36,311 nt of DNA. It comes from CAZEID01 sp964512075 (GTDB lineage Bacteria > Patescibacteriota > WWE3 > 9FT-COMBO-53-11). Position 1 is the first letter of the stretch; each line of letters begins with the position of its first letter. Made by a program: the position numbers and the translations under genes. The DNA is taken from positions 1 through 36,311 of the forward strand of contig CAZEID010000011.1 in NCBI GenBank assembly GCA_964512075.1, in the 5' to 3' direction. The notes under the pieces are model-generated. The model saw nothing but the letters and a program-made list of their open reading frames with translations. It was not told the DNA's origin and made no database searches. Shown one piece after another: positions 7,440-14,651 of the stretch.

Positions 7440-9204
7440 TTACGAGTTGGTCGAAGAGCAATCCCGATTAACGGCGCTGGCGCGCGAACTATCCGCCGAG
7501 CCGATTATTTCTCTCGACGTGGAGGGGACCAGTTTGGATCCGCATTCGGCTAAACTACTCCTTTTCCAATTGGCAACGCCCCAAAAAGCTTACCTCTTTG
7601 ATGTTCGCCACCTAGACTTGCGCCCCCTGGGGGGAATTTTGGCTGACCAGAAAATCCTCAAATTGCTCCAGAATGCCAAGTTTGACTACGGGATGTTGAA
7701 AGCTAACTTTGGCTTAGAGATTGCCAACATTTTTGACACGATGTTGGCGGAGCGAGTTCTGACCTGCGGCCTTACTAAGATGGGGGATCTATCGTTGGCC
7801 ACCTTGGCGAGCAAGTATCTTCAGGTGGAGCTCTCCAAGGAGATTCGGGAGAGCTTCGCCGGTCACTTCCGAAACTTCTTCTCGAAGAAGCAGCTTGAGT
7901 ACGCCGCCGCGGATGTACTAGTTCTTTTTCCGATTTACACGGCCCAGAAGGAGAAGTTGGCAAGGGAGAGCTTGACCAAAATCGCTCAACTAGAGTTCGA
8001 TTTGGTACCGGTGGTGGCCGAGATGGAGCTGCGGGGGTTTTTGATTGATGTCAAAAAATGGCGGGAAACGATCGCCGAGTACCGGCGGAAGGCCGAAGAG
8101 GTGGATCGAAAAATGCAGGAAGAATTGCGCCCCTACTCCAAAGCGACTCAGCGGGATCTCTTTGGAAACCACGCGCAGGTAGTGAATCTTAATTCTCCCA
8201 CTCAAATTTTAGAGGCCTTTCGCCGCGTGGGATTGGATCTTCCTTCCACGGGGGAGGAAGTGTTGGTGCGCCACGACCACCCGTTGGCCAAACTGCTTTT
8301 GGAGTACCGGCAGTACGAAAAGATTATCAGCGCCTTCGGGGAGAATCTTCTTTCCAAGATTAATCCGAAAACGGGGCGGATTCACCCTGACTACATGCAA
8401 ATCGGAGCGGATACCGGCCGCTTTGCTTGTTCCAATCCTAATCTGCAGCAAATTCCCGCGGAATCCCTCTTTCGCAGCTGTTTTATTGCTTCGCCGGGGC
8501 ACAAGTTGATCGTAGCCGACTATTCCCAAATTGAGCTTCGGATTATGGCGGAATTTTCGGAGGATCCGGTTTTCTTAAAGGCTTTCGAGGAAGACCAGGA
8601 TTTGCACGTGCTAACTGCCTCGCAGATGTTCGGGATTCCGCCGGAGCAGGTTACCAAGGAGCGGCGCTTTCAGGCTAAATCAATTAATTTTGGGCTGATG
8701 TACGGTCGGGGGGCGAGATCGCTTGCGGTCCAGCTAGGGGTTTCCGAGGAGGAAGCCCGGCGCTTGTTGGACAAATATTTTCACCAATACCAGCGGGTGA
8801 AGGCCTGGTTGGATCGAGTGGCGCGGGAATCAGTTCGGCGGGGTTATAGTCAAACCTTGGGGGGGCGGAAGCGCTACTTCGAGAAGATCAGTCCCGCTGA
8901 TCCCAACTATGATCGGCAAGTTGCCTACATTGAGCGGCAGGGGAAGAACACGCCGATTCAAGGAACTTCCGCCGACATTACCAAACTTGCTCTGGTGGGG
9001 CTTTGGCGGCGCTTCAAGAAGGAGAAGCTCCGGGCGGTGCCGATCCATACTGTTCACGATGAAATTGTCGTGGAGGCCCCTCTTGAAGAAGCGGAGCAAA
9101 CTGCTAAGATTGTAGAGGAGGAGATGATTCGAGCTGGAAAGGAGCTGCTCAAGAAAGTTCCGGTCAAGGTGGACGTGGTAATCTCCCAAGTCTGGGAGCA
9201 TTAG
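7408..9204 (+). CDS. polA: DNA polymerase I lacking the 5' nuclease domain, with 3'-5' exonuclease
   Basis: The 598-residue product is a natural Klenow-like fragment. The exonuclease domain keeps D37 and E39 (SLDVEGTSLD), the second-motif Asp in NAKFDYGM, and the YAAAD motif, so proofreading looks intact. The polymerase domain has motif A (VADYSQIELRIMAEFS), motif B (RRFQAKSINFGLMYG) and motif C (IHTVHDEIVVEAP). The roughly 300-residue 5' nuclease domain of standard PolA is absent, so RNA primer removal must rely on a separate flap nuclease or RNase H. The ATG at 7408 is preferred over the immediately preceding in-frame TTG; either way the gene overlaps the 3' end of gatB in another frame, so it is translationally tied to gatB. 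Confidence 0.95.
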   Translation: MPELKLLPKTSYELVEEQSRLTALARELSAEPIISLDVEGTSLDPHSAKLLLFQLATPQKAYLFDVRHLDLRPLGGILADQKILKLLQNAKFDYGMLKANFGLEIANIFDTMLAERVLTCGLTKMGDLSLATLASKYLQVELSKEIRESFAGHFRNFFSKKQLEYAAADVLVLFPIYTAQKEKLARESLTKIAQLEFDLVPVVAEMELRGFLIDVKKWRETIAEYRRKAEEVDRKMQEELRPYSKATQRDLFGNHAQVVNLNSPTQILEAFRRVGLDLPSTGEEVLVRHDHPLAKLLLEYRQYEKIISAFGENLLSKINPKTGRIHPDYMQIGADTGRFACSNPNLQQIPAESLFRSCFIASPGHKLIVADYSQIELRIMAEFSEDPVFLKAFEEDQDLHVLTASQMFGIPPEQVTKERRFQAKSINFGLMYGRGARSLAVQLGVSEEEARRLLDKYFHQYQRVKAWLDRVARESVRRGYSQTLGGRKRYFEKISPADPNYDRQVAYIERQGKNTPIQGTSADITKLALVGLWRRFKKEKLRAVPIHTVHDEIVVEAPLEEAEQTAKIVEEEMIRAGKELLKKVPVKVDVVISQVWEH

Positions 9205-9214
9205 CAAAGGTATC

Positions 9215-9242
9215 TTGACATTGCTAAAGATTGCGCTAGCCT
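9215..9242 (+). promoter_or_regulatory. Promoter of the clpC-rplS-rnhB operon
   Basis: A perfect -35 TTGACA (9215-9220) is followed after 16 bases by TAGCCT (9237-9242), nine bases before the clpC ATG. The earlier ATG at 9247 is closed by a TGA after one codon. The -10 is weak, but the -35 is consensus. Confidence 0.5.
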
Positions 9243-9251
9243 AATTATGAA

Positions 9252-11324
9252 ATGATTTGCGAAAACTGCGGGAAAAGACCAGCTGTTTTTCAGACCCACC
9301 AACTAATAGATGGGCGGCCAACGATTGTTTACCTCTGCGAAGTTTGCGCAGAAGAGCTCCAGTCGGGCGGGCGGCGGACTTCCTTTTTGGATCAATACGG
9401 TCGGGATATCACCGCTTTAGCGGAGCAGGGAAAACTAGATCCCGTGATTGGTCGGAAGACCGAAATTGATCGGGTGATCCACATCCTCTCCCGTCGAACC
9501 AAAAACAACCCCGTGCTGATCGGCGATCCGGGAGTCGGCAAAACTGCGATTGTGGAAGGTCTCGCCCAGCGGATTATCGATGGTTCGGTGCCGGAGACCC
9601 TCCGGGGCAAGCGGATTGTAGCGTTGGACTTGGCGCTGATGTTGGCGGGAGCTTCCCACCGCGGGGAGTTTGAGGAGCGCCTCAAGAAGTCGTTGGAAGA
9701 GGTGCGGCAGGCCAAGGGGGAAATTATCCTCTTTATTGATGAGTTGCATACGGTGGTGGGGGCGGGAGCGGCCCAAGGGGCAATCGACGCCTCCAATATG
9801 CTCAAGCCGGCCCTTGCCCGGGGAGAGTTGCAGTGTATCGGTGCGACTACTCTTGATGAATATCGCCGCTACGTTGAGAAGGACGGCGCTCTTGAGCGCC
9901 GGTTCCAGCCGGTGATGGTAGTGGAGCCCACTCGGGAAGAATCCCTGGAAATTTTACGGGGATTGCGGTCGCGCTACGAAGAACACCACCGCGTTCGGAT
10001 TACTGAAGAAGCCTTGAAGCAGGCGGTGGAGTTATCCGATCGCTACATCGCGGACCGGTTTCTCCCCGACAAGGCGATTGATCTGCTGGATGAAGCTTGT
10101 GCGAAGAAGCGGTTGGAAAACATCGCGATGGCACCCGCGGGATTGAATAAGATTTCAGAGGAGCTGCAGCGTTTGCAGGATAAGCCTCGGAAGACCTTGG
10201 CGGAGATGGAGCGGATTGAGGAATTAACTGAGCACTACGGCAAAGAAGTGGCGGGATGGCGACGGCGGCGGATGGAAAGCATCCCGGAGGTCAGCGGTCA
10301 AGATATTGCTAAGGTGGTGGCGGCCATTACAGGAATTCCGGTAGAAGATTTAACTGAAGATGAGCGGGAGCGGCTGGCTAAGTTGGAGAAGCGGTTGCAC
10401 GAGCGGATTGTGGGTCAGGAGGAGGCGGTGAGAGCGGTCGCGGCGGCCATTCGACGGGCGCGGGCGGGGTTGAAGGACGTCAATCGCCCCATCGGTTCGT
10501 TCATCTTTCTCGGTCCAACTGGCGTGGGTAAGACCGAGCTAGCGAAGGCCCTCGCCGAAGCCCTTTATGGTGACGAAAACTTAATGATTCGGCTCGATAT
10601 GTCCGAATACGGCGAGCGGCACACGGTTTCCCGAATGATTGGCTCACCTCCCGGTTATGTTGGTTATGAAGAGGGAGGGCAATTAACCGAAGCGGTTCGG
10701 CGGAAGCCGTTCTCGGTAATTCTTCTCGACGAGATTGAGAAAGCCCACCCGGACGTCTTTAATATTCTTCTGCAGATTTTGGAAGATGGGCGCCTTACGG
10801 ATGCTCACGGCAAGACGGTGGACTTCAAGAATACGGTACTAATCCTAACCTCCAATGTGGGAACTGCCGCGATTTCGGAGATGCGGGTTGGTTTCGGGGC
10901 CGAGAAGGAAAACCGCCGAAGCTACGAAGAGATTAAGAATGAGCTGCTTTCTCAGTTGCAGAAGAGTTTTCGGCCGGAGTTCCTGAACCGGATTGACGAG
11001 ATTGTCGTTTTCCACCCGTTAGACGAGGAGGATGTTCGGAAGATTGCGGAACTGCTGGTGGAGAAGAGTAGAAAGATAATGGCCTCTCGAGGAATTCGCT
11101 TGGAGGTGACGCCAAAAGCCATTAGTTTTCTGGCCAAGAAAGGCTTTGACCCGGATTTGGGCGCTCGGCCTCTCCGGCGGCTGATTCAGCGGGAGATCGA
11201 GGATCCAATCTCTAATGGGATTATCGCTGGCGAATACAAGGAAGGAAGCACCGTTGTGGTGGACCTGGTGGGGGGTAAATTGACCTTCCAATTGTTGAAG
11301 AAGCGGGTAAGTCTTAAAGTCTGA
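9252..11324 (+). CDS. clpC: Clp AAA+ ATPase with N-terminal zinc finger (ClpE/ClpC-like)
   Basis: The 690-residue double-AAA+ unfoldase has Walker A1 GDPGVGKT (91-98), Walker B IILFIDELH, Walker A2 GPTGVGKT (about 421-428) and Walker B VILLDEIEK. The N-terminus is not the usual Clp repeat domain but a compact zinc finger with C3, C6, C29 and C32, as in ClpE of Firmicutes. A short middle region (about 300-345) would form the coiled coil. The VGF tripeptide near residue 545 (MRVGFGAEKE) matches the ClpP-docking loop of ClpC/ClpE and is absent from ClpB, so this should feed the ClpP protease, not work as a disaggregase. No clpP is in the window. The TGA overlaps the rplS start, placing it in an operon with rplS and rnhB. 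Confidence 0.94.
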   Translation: MICENCGKRPAVFQTHQLIDGRPTIVYLCEVCAEELQSGGRRTSFLDQYGRDITALAEQGKLDPVIGRKTEIDRVIHILSRRTKNNPVLIGDPGVGKTAIVEGLAQRIIDGSVPETLRGKRIVALDLALMLAGASHRGEFEERLKKSLEEVRQAKGEIILFIDELHTVVGAGAAQGAIDASNMLKPALARGELQCIGATTLDEYRRYVEKDGALERRFQPVMVVEPTREESLEILRGLRSRYEEHHRVRITEEALKQAVELSDRYIADRFLPDKAIDLLDEACAKKRLENIAMAPAGLNKISEELQRLQDKPRKTLAEMERIEELTEHYGKEVAGWRRRRMESIPEVSGQDIAKVVAAITGIPVEDLTEDERERLAKLEKRLHERIVGQEEAVRAVAAAIRRARAGLKDVNRPIGSFIFLGPTGVGKTELAKALAEALYGDENLMIRLDMSEYGERHTVSRMIGSPPGYVGYEEGGQLTEAVRRKPFSVILLDEIEKAHPDVFNILLQILEDGRLTDAHGKTVDFKNTVLILTSNVGTAAISEMRVGFGAEKENRRSYEEIKNELLSQLQKSFRPEFLNRIDEIVVFHPLDEEDVRKIAELLVEKSRKIMASRGIRLEVTPKAISFLAKKGFDPDLGARPLRRLIQREIEDPISNGIIAGEYKEGSTVVVDLVGGKLTFQLLKKRVSLKV

Positions 11325-11641
11325 TGGAGGAGAAAGAAGCTTCCCCGATCCCGAATTTTCGGCCGGGGGATACTCTCAAGGTGTTTTACAAAGTTCGGGA
11401 GGAGGGGAAAGAGCGGGTTCAACCGTTCGAGGGAATTTTAATTGCCCAAAAAGGGGCGGGGATTTCTCGGACGATTACGATTCGCAAGATCGCTTCGCTG
11501 GGGATCGGGGTGGAGCGGATTTTTCCCCTGCACTCTCCCAACCTCACCAAAATCGAAGTGGTGAAGCGGGGGCGGGTTCGGCGAGCTAAATTGAACTACC
11601 TGCGGAAAAGTTCTTCTCTGCGAGTAAGCTCGGCTCAGTGA
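11324..11641 (+). CDS. rplS: 50S ribosomal protein L19
   Basis: The 105-residue product has the L19 pattern: NFRPGDTLKVFYKVREEGKERVQPFEGILIAQKG, then SRTITIRKIASLGIGVERIFPLHSPNLTKIEVVKRG and the basic RVRRAKLNYLR tail. L19 sits at the 30S-50S interface. The ATG overlaps the clpC stop by one base, and the stop overlaps the rnhB GTG start. The rplS-rnhB-yraN order is common in bacteria and supports the neighbouring calls. Confidence 0.96.
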   Translation: MEEKEASPIPNFRPGDTLKVFYKVREEGKERVQPFEGILIAQKGAGISRTITIRKIASLGIGVERIFPLHSPNLTKIEVVKRGRVRRAKLNYLRKSSSLRVSSAQ

Positions 11642-12255
11642 CTAACCTCCGACCGTCTTTTTCCTTTGAGCATCGTCTTTGGGAGGTGGGCTTAAGCCGG
11701 GTGGCGGGAGTGGATGAAGTTGGCCGCGGGGCCTGGGCCGGGCCGCTCTTGGCCGCGGCGGTGATCTTTCCTCCCCAAATGCGCTTGCCGTTTCGGTTAG
11801 CGGATTCCAAACAGCTCTCCCCGGTTCAGCGGGAGGAGCTAGTTGGGGTGATTAAGGAAAAAGCCTTGGGTTGGGCTGTTTCTCAAGTGGAGGTTGATTT
11901 TATCGAAGAGCAAGGAATTTCGGCTGCGACGGTTCGGGCAATGCAGTCGGCTCTGGAGAACCTAGCCGAGCCGCCGGAGTTTGTCTTGGTGGATTACTTC
12001 CGGCTCTCCTCTTGGCCAGCGGAGAAGCAAAATCCTATTAAATTTGGCGACCGGCTTTCCAATTCGATTGCGGCCGCTTCGATTTTGGCAAAGGTGGCGC
12101 GAGATCAGCTGATGCGGGAATTGGGGAAGCAGTATCCGCAGTACGGATTTGAGGTTCACAAAGGTTACGGGACCCGCTTACACCGGCAACGGATTGAGGA
12201 ACACGGGCTCTGCCAACTTCACCGGCGAAGCTTTATTCCGGAGGGATTGTTATAG
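11638..12255 (+). CDS. rnhB: Ribonuclease HII
   Basis: RNase HII nicks the RNA strand of RNA/DNA hybrids and removes misincorporated ribonucleotides. The 205-residue product shows the signature VAGVDEVGRGAWAGP with catalytic D26 and E27. A third acidic residue is in FVLVDYFRL and the fourth in KVARDQLMREL. The usual GDxxxxSIAAASILAKVARD block is present, as is the C-terminal YPQYGFEVHKGYGTRLH. The start is GTG at 11638, overlapping rplS by four bases. Because polA lacks its 5' nuclease domain, this enzyme may also contribute to primer removal (inference). Confidence 0.96.
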   Translation: MTNLRPSFSFEHRLWEVGLSRVAGVDEVGRGAWAGPLLAAAVIFPPQMRLPFRLADSKQLSPVQREELVGVIKEKALGWAVSQVEVDFIEEQGISAATVRAMQSALENLAEPPEFVLVDYFRLSSWPAEKQNPIKFGDRLSNSIAAASILAKVARDQLMRELGKQYPQYGFEVHKGYGTRLHRQRIEEHGLCQLHRRSFIPEGLL

Positions 12256-12269
12256 TATATTAGTATACT
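12254..12269 (+). promoter_or_regulatory. Palindromic -10 region before yraN
   Basis: AGTATA-TTAG-TATACT is an inverted repeat. Its right arm TATACT (12264-12269) is a good -10, seven bases before the GTG at 12277. This matches the 6-10 base spacing seen at other operon heads here and suggests leaderless initiation at that GTG. Confidence 0.5.
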
Positions 12270-12276
12270 GTAACGG

Positions 12277-12708
12277 GTGCCGATGACGATAAAGGAAGTT
12301 TGGGGTCGGCTCAAGATTAAGTTGGCAAGGGTTTCCCGGTCCCGAGAAGTTTCGAACTTGGGGAGTTACGGCGAAAAGTTGGCGAGCGAATTTCTTATGA
12401 AGAAAGGCTTCCGGCTGGTTGAAAAGAATTTTAGGACTCCCCGGTGGGGCGAGATTGATCTGGTGATGCGGGATGGGGACACGCTCGTTTTTGTGGAGGT
12501 TAAGACCCGGAGCGAATCCTCGGCGGTGGTCTACGGCGGTCCGTTAGGGGCAATCCACCCTCACAAGTTGGAAGCGCTAAAACGGGCGGCCCAGTTTTAC
12601 CTCTCTTCTAAAAAACTGGATCGGGAGGCGGCGCGGATCGACGCGGTTTCGGTGGTGATTTCCCCGGAGACGGAGCCGGCGATTGAACACTTTCTTAATA
12701 TCGCCTAG
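12277..12708 (+). CDS. yraN: YraN/UPF0102 endonuclease-like protein
   Basis: The 143-residue product has a restriction-endonuclease-like core: GSYGEKLASEFLMKKGFRLVEKN, then WGEIDLVMRDGDTLVFVEVKTR with E59, D61, E74 and K76 forming the predicted PD-(D/E)xK metal site. This is the UPF0102 (YraN) family. Its role is poorly known, though it is often found beside rnhB, as here. The GTG at 12277 is chosen because of its seven-base distance from the TATACT element; the in-frame ATG at 12283 is the alternative. An extra basic N-terminal stretch of about 28 residues precedes the domain. Confidence 0.93.
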   Translation: MPMTIKEVWGRLKIKLARVSRSREVSNLGSYGEKLASEFLMKKGFRLVEKNFRTPRWGEIDLVMRDGDTLVFVEVKTRSESSAVVYGGPLGAIHPHKLEALKRAAQFYLSSKKLDREAARIDAVSVVISPETEPAIEHFLNIA

Positions 12709-12723
12709 AATTAACCTTCGTCT

Positions 12724-12731
12724 GCTAAACT
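12724..12731 (+). promoter_or_regulatory. Extended -10 promoter for the tRNA cluster
   Basis: TGCTAAACT contains TAAACT at 12726-12731. It places a start point near 12738, about ten bases upstream of the first tRNA acceptor strand. No clear -35 is visible. Confidence 0.4.
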
Positions 12732-12747
12732 TATAAAAGGGATTTAT

Positions 12748-13048
12748 GCCCCCGTAGCTTAGTGGGACGCGATCTTCTGCTCGCTACTCTCGTCTGTCGA
12801 GAGCTAGGTCGCATAACGACCGTCCTCTCGCAGAAGCGAGATAAAGTAGCGGCCTTGGATGTGATACCGCCGCGGGGGCCTGTAGCTTAGTGGTAAAGCA
12901 GCGGCCTTTTAAGCCGTTTACCAGGGTTCGATTCCCTGCAGGCCCACCAGTATCACTAATCTCGCCAAAGGCGAGATAAGCCGTTTACTAAGGAACACCG
13001 CAGGTGTGGTCGCGAGGAGCGACCGCTCAATTCCCTGCGGGGGTACCA
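12748..13048 (+). tRNA. Interrupted tRNA body with three hairpin inserts and a nested tRNA-Lys
   Basis: The pieces 12748-12765, 12841-12856, 12976-12993 and about 13026-13048 assemble into a cloverleaf. The acceptor GCCCCCG pairs with CGGGGGT, followed by A and an encoded CCA ending one base before tRNA-Glu. The D stem is GCTT/AAGT and the anticodon stem GCGGC (12849-12853)/GCCGT (12980-12984). The T stem has one A-C mismatch. Insert 1 (about 12766-12840) lies in the D loop, insert 2 (12857-12975) in the anticodon loop, and insert 3 (about 12994-13025) at the T loop. Joining the anticodon pieces gives a seven-base loop CTTATAA, which would read UAU (Ile), but the junction is not proven. The body closely resembles tRNA-Lys; the acceptor does not. 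It could be a split or spliced tRNA, or a remnant broken by hairpin insertions. Confidence 0.6.
12876..12949 (+). tRNA. tRNA-Lys (TTT)
   Basis: Acceptor GGGCCTG pairs with CAGGCCC. The anticodon arm GCGGC-CTTTTAA-GCCGT gives TTT. The T arm is CAGGG-TTCGATT-CCCTG, discriminator A, CCA encoded. It is complete and lies wholly inside the anticodon-loop insert of the interrupted tRNA, with flanking stem strands at 12858-12867 and 12950-12961. Confidence 0.97.
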
Positions 13049-13123
13049 GGCCCCGTCGTCTAGCGGTGCGGACACTGCCCCTTCAAGGCAGAAATACGGG
13101 TTCGACTCCCGTCGGGGCCACCA
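13049..13123 (+). tRNA. tRNA-Glu (TTC)
   Basis: Acceptor GGCCCCG pairs with CGGGGCC. The anticodon arm CTGCC-CCTTCAA-GGCAG gives TTC. The T arm is ACGGG-TTCGACT-CCCGT, with A and an encoded CCA. It begins directly after the CCA of the interrupted tRNA, so the cluster is one transcript. Confidence 0.97.
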
Positions 13124-13134
13124 AGACACTTGCG

Positions 13135-13335
13135 TTAGTTTAATTTTCCTAGTATTCTTGGAGAAACCTTTCTACGTAGTGCTTTTGCGATCTTAGAAAG
13201 TGTTTCAGTCGAAGGATTGCGCTCACCGCGCTCGATGTAGCCGATGCAAGCTCGATTGAGACCGGATTCCAGCGCGACTTGTTCTTGGGTCATTCCGCGC
13301 TCTGATCTGATTGCCGTTATCTTTTTACCACATCT
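13135..13335 (-). pseudogene. Xre/Cro-type HTH regulator, apparently 5'-truncated
   Basis: The minus-strand frame from an in-frame TAG (13336-13338) to the TAA at 13135-13137 encodes an HTH_3 domain: GKKITAIRSERGMTQEQVA, then LESGLNRACIGYIERGERNP, then STETLSKIAKAL. The helix-turn-helix and the IERGxRNP motif are textbook. However, there is no ATG, GTG or TTG before the domain: the frame begins directly at the residues that normally follow a short N-terminus with LG. The only ATG is inside the domain (13293) and would delete helix 1. So it is either a truncated remnant or uses a rare start such as ATA at 13320. It sits at the edge of the tRNA cluster and of the AT-rich accessory stretch, divergent from the GH3-like gene. 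Confidence 0.65.
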
Positions 13336-13377
13336 CTAATGTGGCTTATTCTCTACCCCCGGTCGACTTACCAGTGG

Positions 13378-13383
13378 TATACT
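13378..13383 (+). promoter_or_regulatory. -10 element of the GH3-like operon
   Basis: TGGTATACT is an extended -10 with TATACT at 13378-13383, six bases before the GTG at 13390. The spacing argues for leaderless translation from that GTG and against the more distal in-frame ATG at 13339. Confidence 0.55.
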
Positions 13384-13389
13384 TCCGGT

Positions 13390-14415
13390 GTGAAAATACA
13401 GAAGAAGGCAATTATCTTTGCGCTTATCGCTGGTTTGCTGGCTGTGCCACTTGTTATCTGGCTTTTGACGCGATCTCCGTTGAGTTTGGAACAGAAAGTA
13501 GGGCAGATGTTTATGCTTGGGTTTAACGGCATAAAACCTGATTACTACATAACCAAGGCTCTCAAACAGCGTAATTTTGGAGGTGTAATTCTCCTTGGCT
13601 ACAACATCGAACAACCCAATCAACTAAAAGAATTAACTAGTGATCTAACCGGAATACCCGAAACCAAGCCTTTTATTGCAGTAGATCAAGAAGGAAACTT
13701 GGTTGCACGCGTGAAATTTGAGCCCACAGCAAAAGTTTCCCAATCGGATTTGAAGAATGGAGAGGAAGCATACGATACAGCCTTCAAGCGTGGGGCTTAT
13801 CTGAAAGAGATGGGGATAAATCTAAACTTAGCACCAGTTGTGGATCTTGCTACTTCGGAAAGCGCGAACATTTGGAGCAGAGCTTTCCGAAAAGACCATG
13901 GAATATTTGGTGACGCAATGATTAGAGGTTGTAATGACGCTGGTATTTACTGCGTTGTAAAGCACTTCCCATCCTATGGAAATTTCTCCGGAGATGTTGA
14001 GAAAGAGATACCTCGGAAAGAACTAAGCGCTGGAGAGGTTGCTGTTTTTAAAGAGGCGTTGAAGAATGCGAAATTTCTAATGATCTCTCCTGTAATTGCT
14101 ACAAACATCGACCCGGATAACCCCGCTCCAATTTCGGAAAAGGCAATTAAATTTATCAGGGAGAATCTCGGATTCAAAGGACTAATCATTACGGATGATG
14201 TGGAGATGGTTTCTATAAGATCCAATTACAATCCGGTCCAATTCGCAGCAGATGCGATTAAGGCGGGTGTGGACATGGTTCTGTTCTCTGGTAATCCCCA
14301 AGATGCCGCCGATGCTTACGATTTGGTAGTTGAGAAAGTTGAGAGTGGGGAAATATCAGGGAAAAGAATTAATGAGTCCGTTAAACGAATTCTCGGTTTA
14401 AAGAAGTCTCTATGA
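13390..14415 (+). CDS. Membrane-anchored glycoside hydrolase family 3 (NagZ-like) protein with altered motifs
   Basis: The 341-residue product has one N-terminal transmembrane helix (about 6-25) and then a GH3 TIM barrel. Visible landmarks are LEQKVGQMFMLGFNG, FGGVILLGYNI, IAVDQEGNLVARV, MGINLNLAPVVDL, KHFPSYGNF (about 191) and GLIITDDVEM (about 264-273). GH3 N-acetylhexosaminidases cleave GlcNAc from peptidoglycan fragments or glycans. The nucleophile Asp in the TDD motif is kept, but the loop that should read KHFPGHG with a following DSH is changed: the second His and the DSH are missing, so the acid/base dyad may be lost. The arginine of the usual EGGRVxR motif is also altered. The GTG at 13390 is chosen from the promoter spacing. 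It overlaps the next gene by four bases. Base composition is more AT-rich than the housekeeping block. Confidence 0.85.
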   Translation: MKIQKKAIIFALIAGLLAVPLVIWLLTRSPLSLEQKVGQMFMLGFNGIKPDYYITKALKQRNFGGVILLGYNIEQPNQLKELTSDLTGIPETKPFIAVDQEGNLVARVKFEPTAKVSQSDLKNGEEAYDTAFKRGAYLKEMGINLNLAPVVDLATSESANIWSRAFRKDHGIFGDAMIRGCNDAGIYCVVKHFPSYGNFSGDVEKEIPRKELSAGEVAVFKEALKNAKFLMISPVIATNIDPDNPAPISEKAIKFIRENLGFKGLIITDDVEMVSIRSNYNPVQFAADAIKAGVDMVLFSGNPQDAADAYDLVVEKVESGEISGKRINESVKRILGLKKSL

Positions 14416-14651
14416 AAATTTCGGGAAGAATATTTAAAATTGCCGGAATAACCAGCTTAATAACGCTTGCTTTGGGAGCTTGGTATTATTTTGGTTGGTA
14501 TACGAACCCTAGAGAAGTTAGGGCGCGTTGCTGGAGGGAAGCTGATGGTAAAGTAAAGGAGGTTGAGTTTGGAATCTACGGCAGACCTCGGGAATGGGTG
14601 GAAAACTATTACGACGGTTGCCTTAGGTGGAATGGGATTGAACCGAAATGA
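14412..14651 (+). CDS. Small single-pass membrane or secreted protein of unknown function
   Basis: The 79-residue product begins with a basic stretch and one hydrophobic segment (about 7-27, IFKIAGITSLITLALGAWYYFGW). A short polar domain with two cysteines (RARCWREAD and YYDGCLRW) follows and might form a disulfide outside the cell. I do not recognise a family. It overlaps the GH3-like gene by four bases and the next gene by four bases (ATGA at both), so the three genes are translated together. Confidence 0.75.
   Translation: MKISGRIFKIAGITSLITLALGAWYYFGWYTNPREVRARCWREADGKVKEVEFGIYGRPREWVENYYDGCLRWNGIEPK

Noticed and set aside
4033..11324. UGA recoding to glycine as in Gracilibacteria or Absconditabacteria
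   Set aside because: UGA ends gatC, gatA, clpC and pilC at the expected lengths and at overlaps with the next gene.
9252..11324. ClpB disaggregase
   Set aside because: The middle domain is too short, and a VGF ClpP-docking tripeptide and an N-terminal zinc finger are present.
12748..13048. Group I intron in a tRNA
   Set aside because: The inserts are made of short simple hairpins. I find no conserved P3-P7 core or guanosine-binding pairing, two of the three inserts are far too short, and insert 2 holds a whole tRNA.
13339..13389. N-terminal extension of the GH3-like protein from ATG 13339
   Set aside because: It spans the -10 element and adds a non-signal-like stretch before the membrane helix; GTG 13390 fits better.
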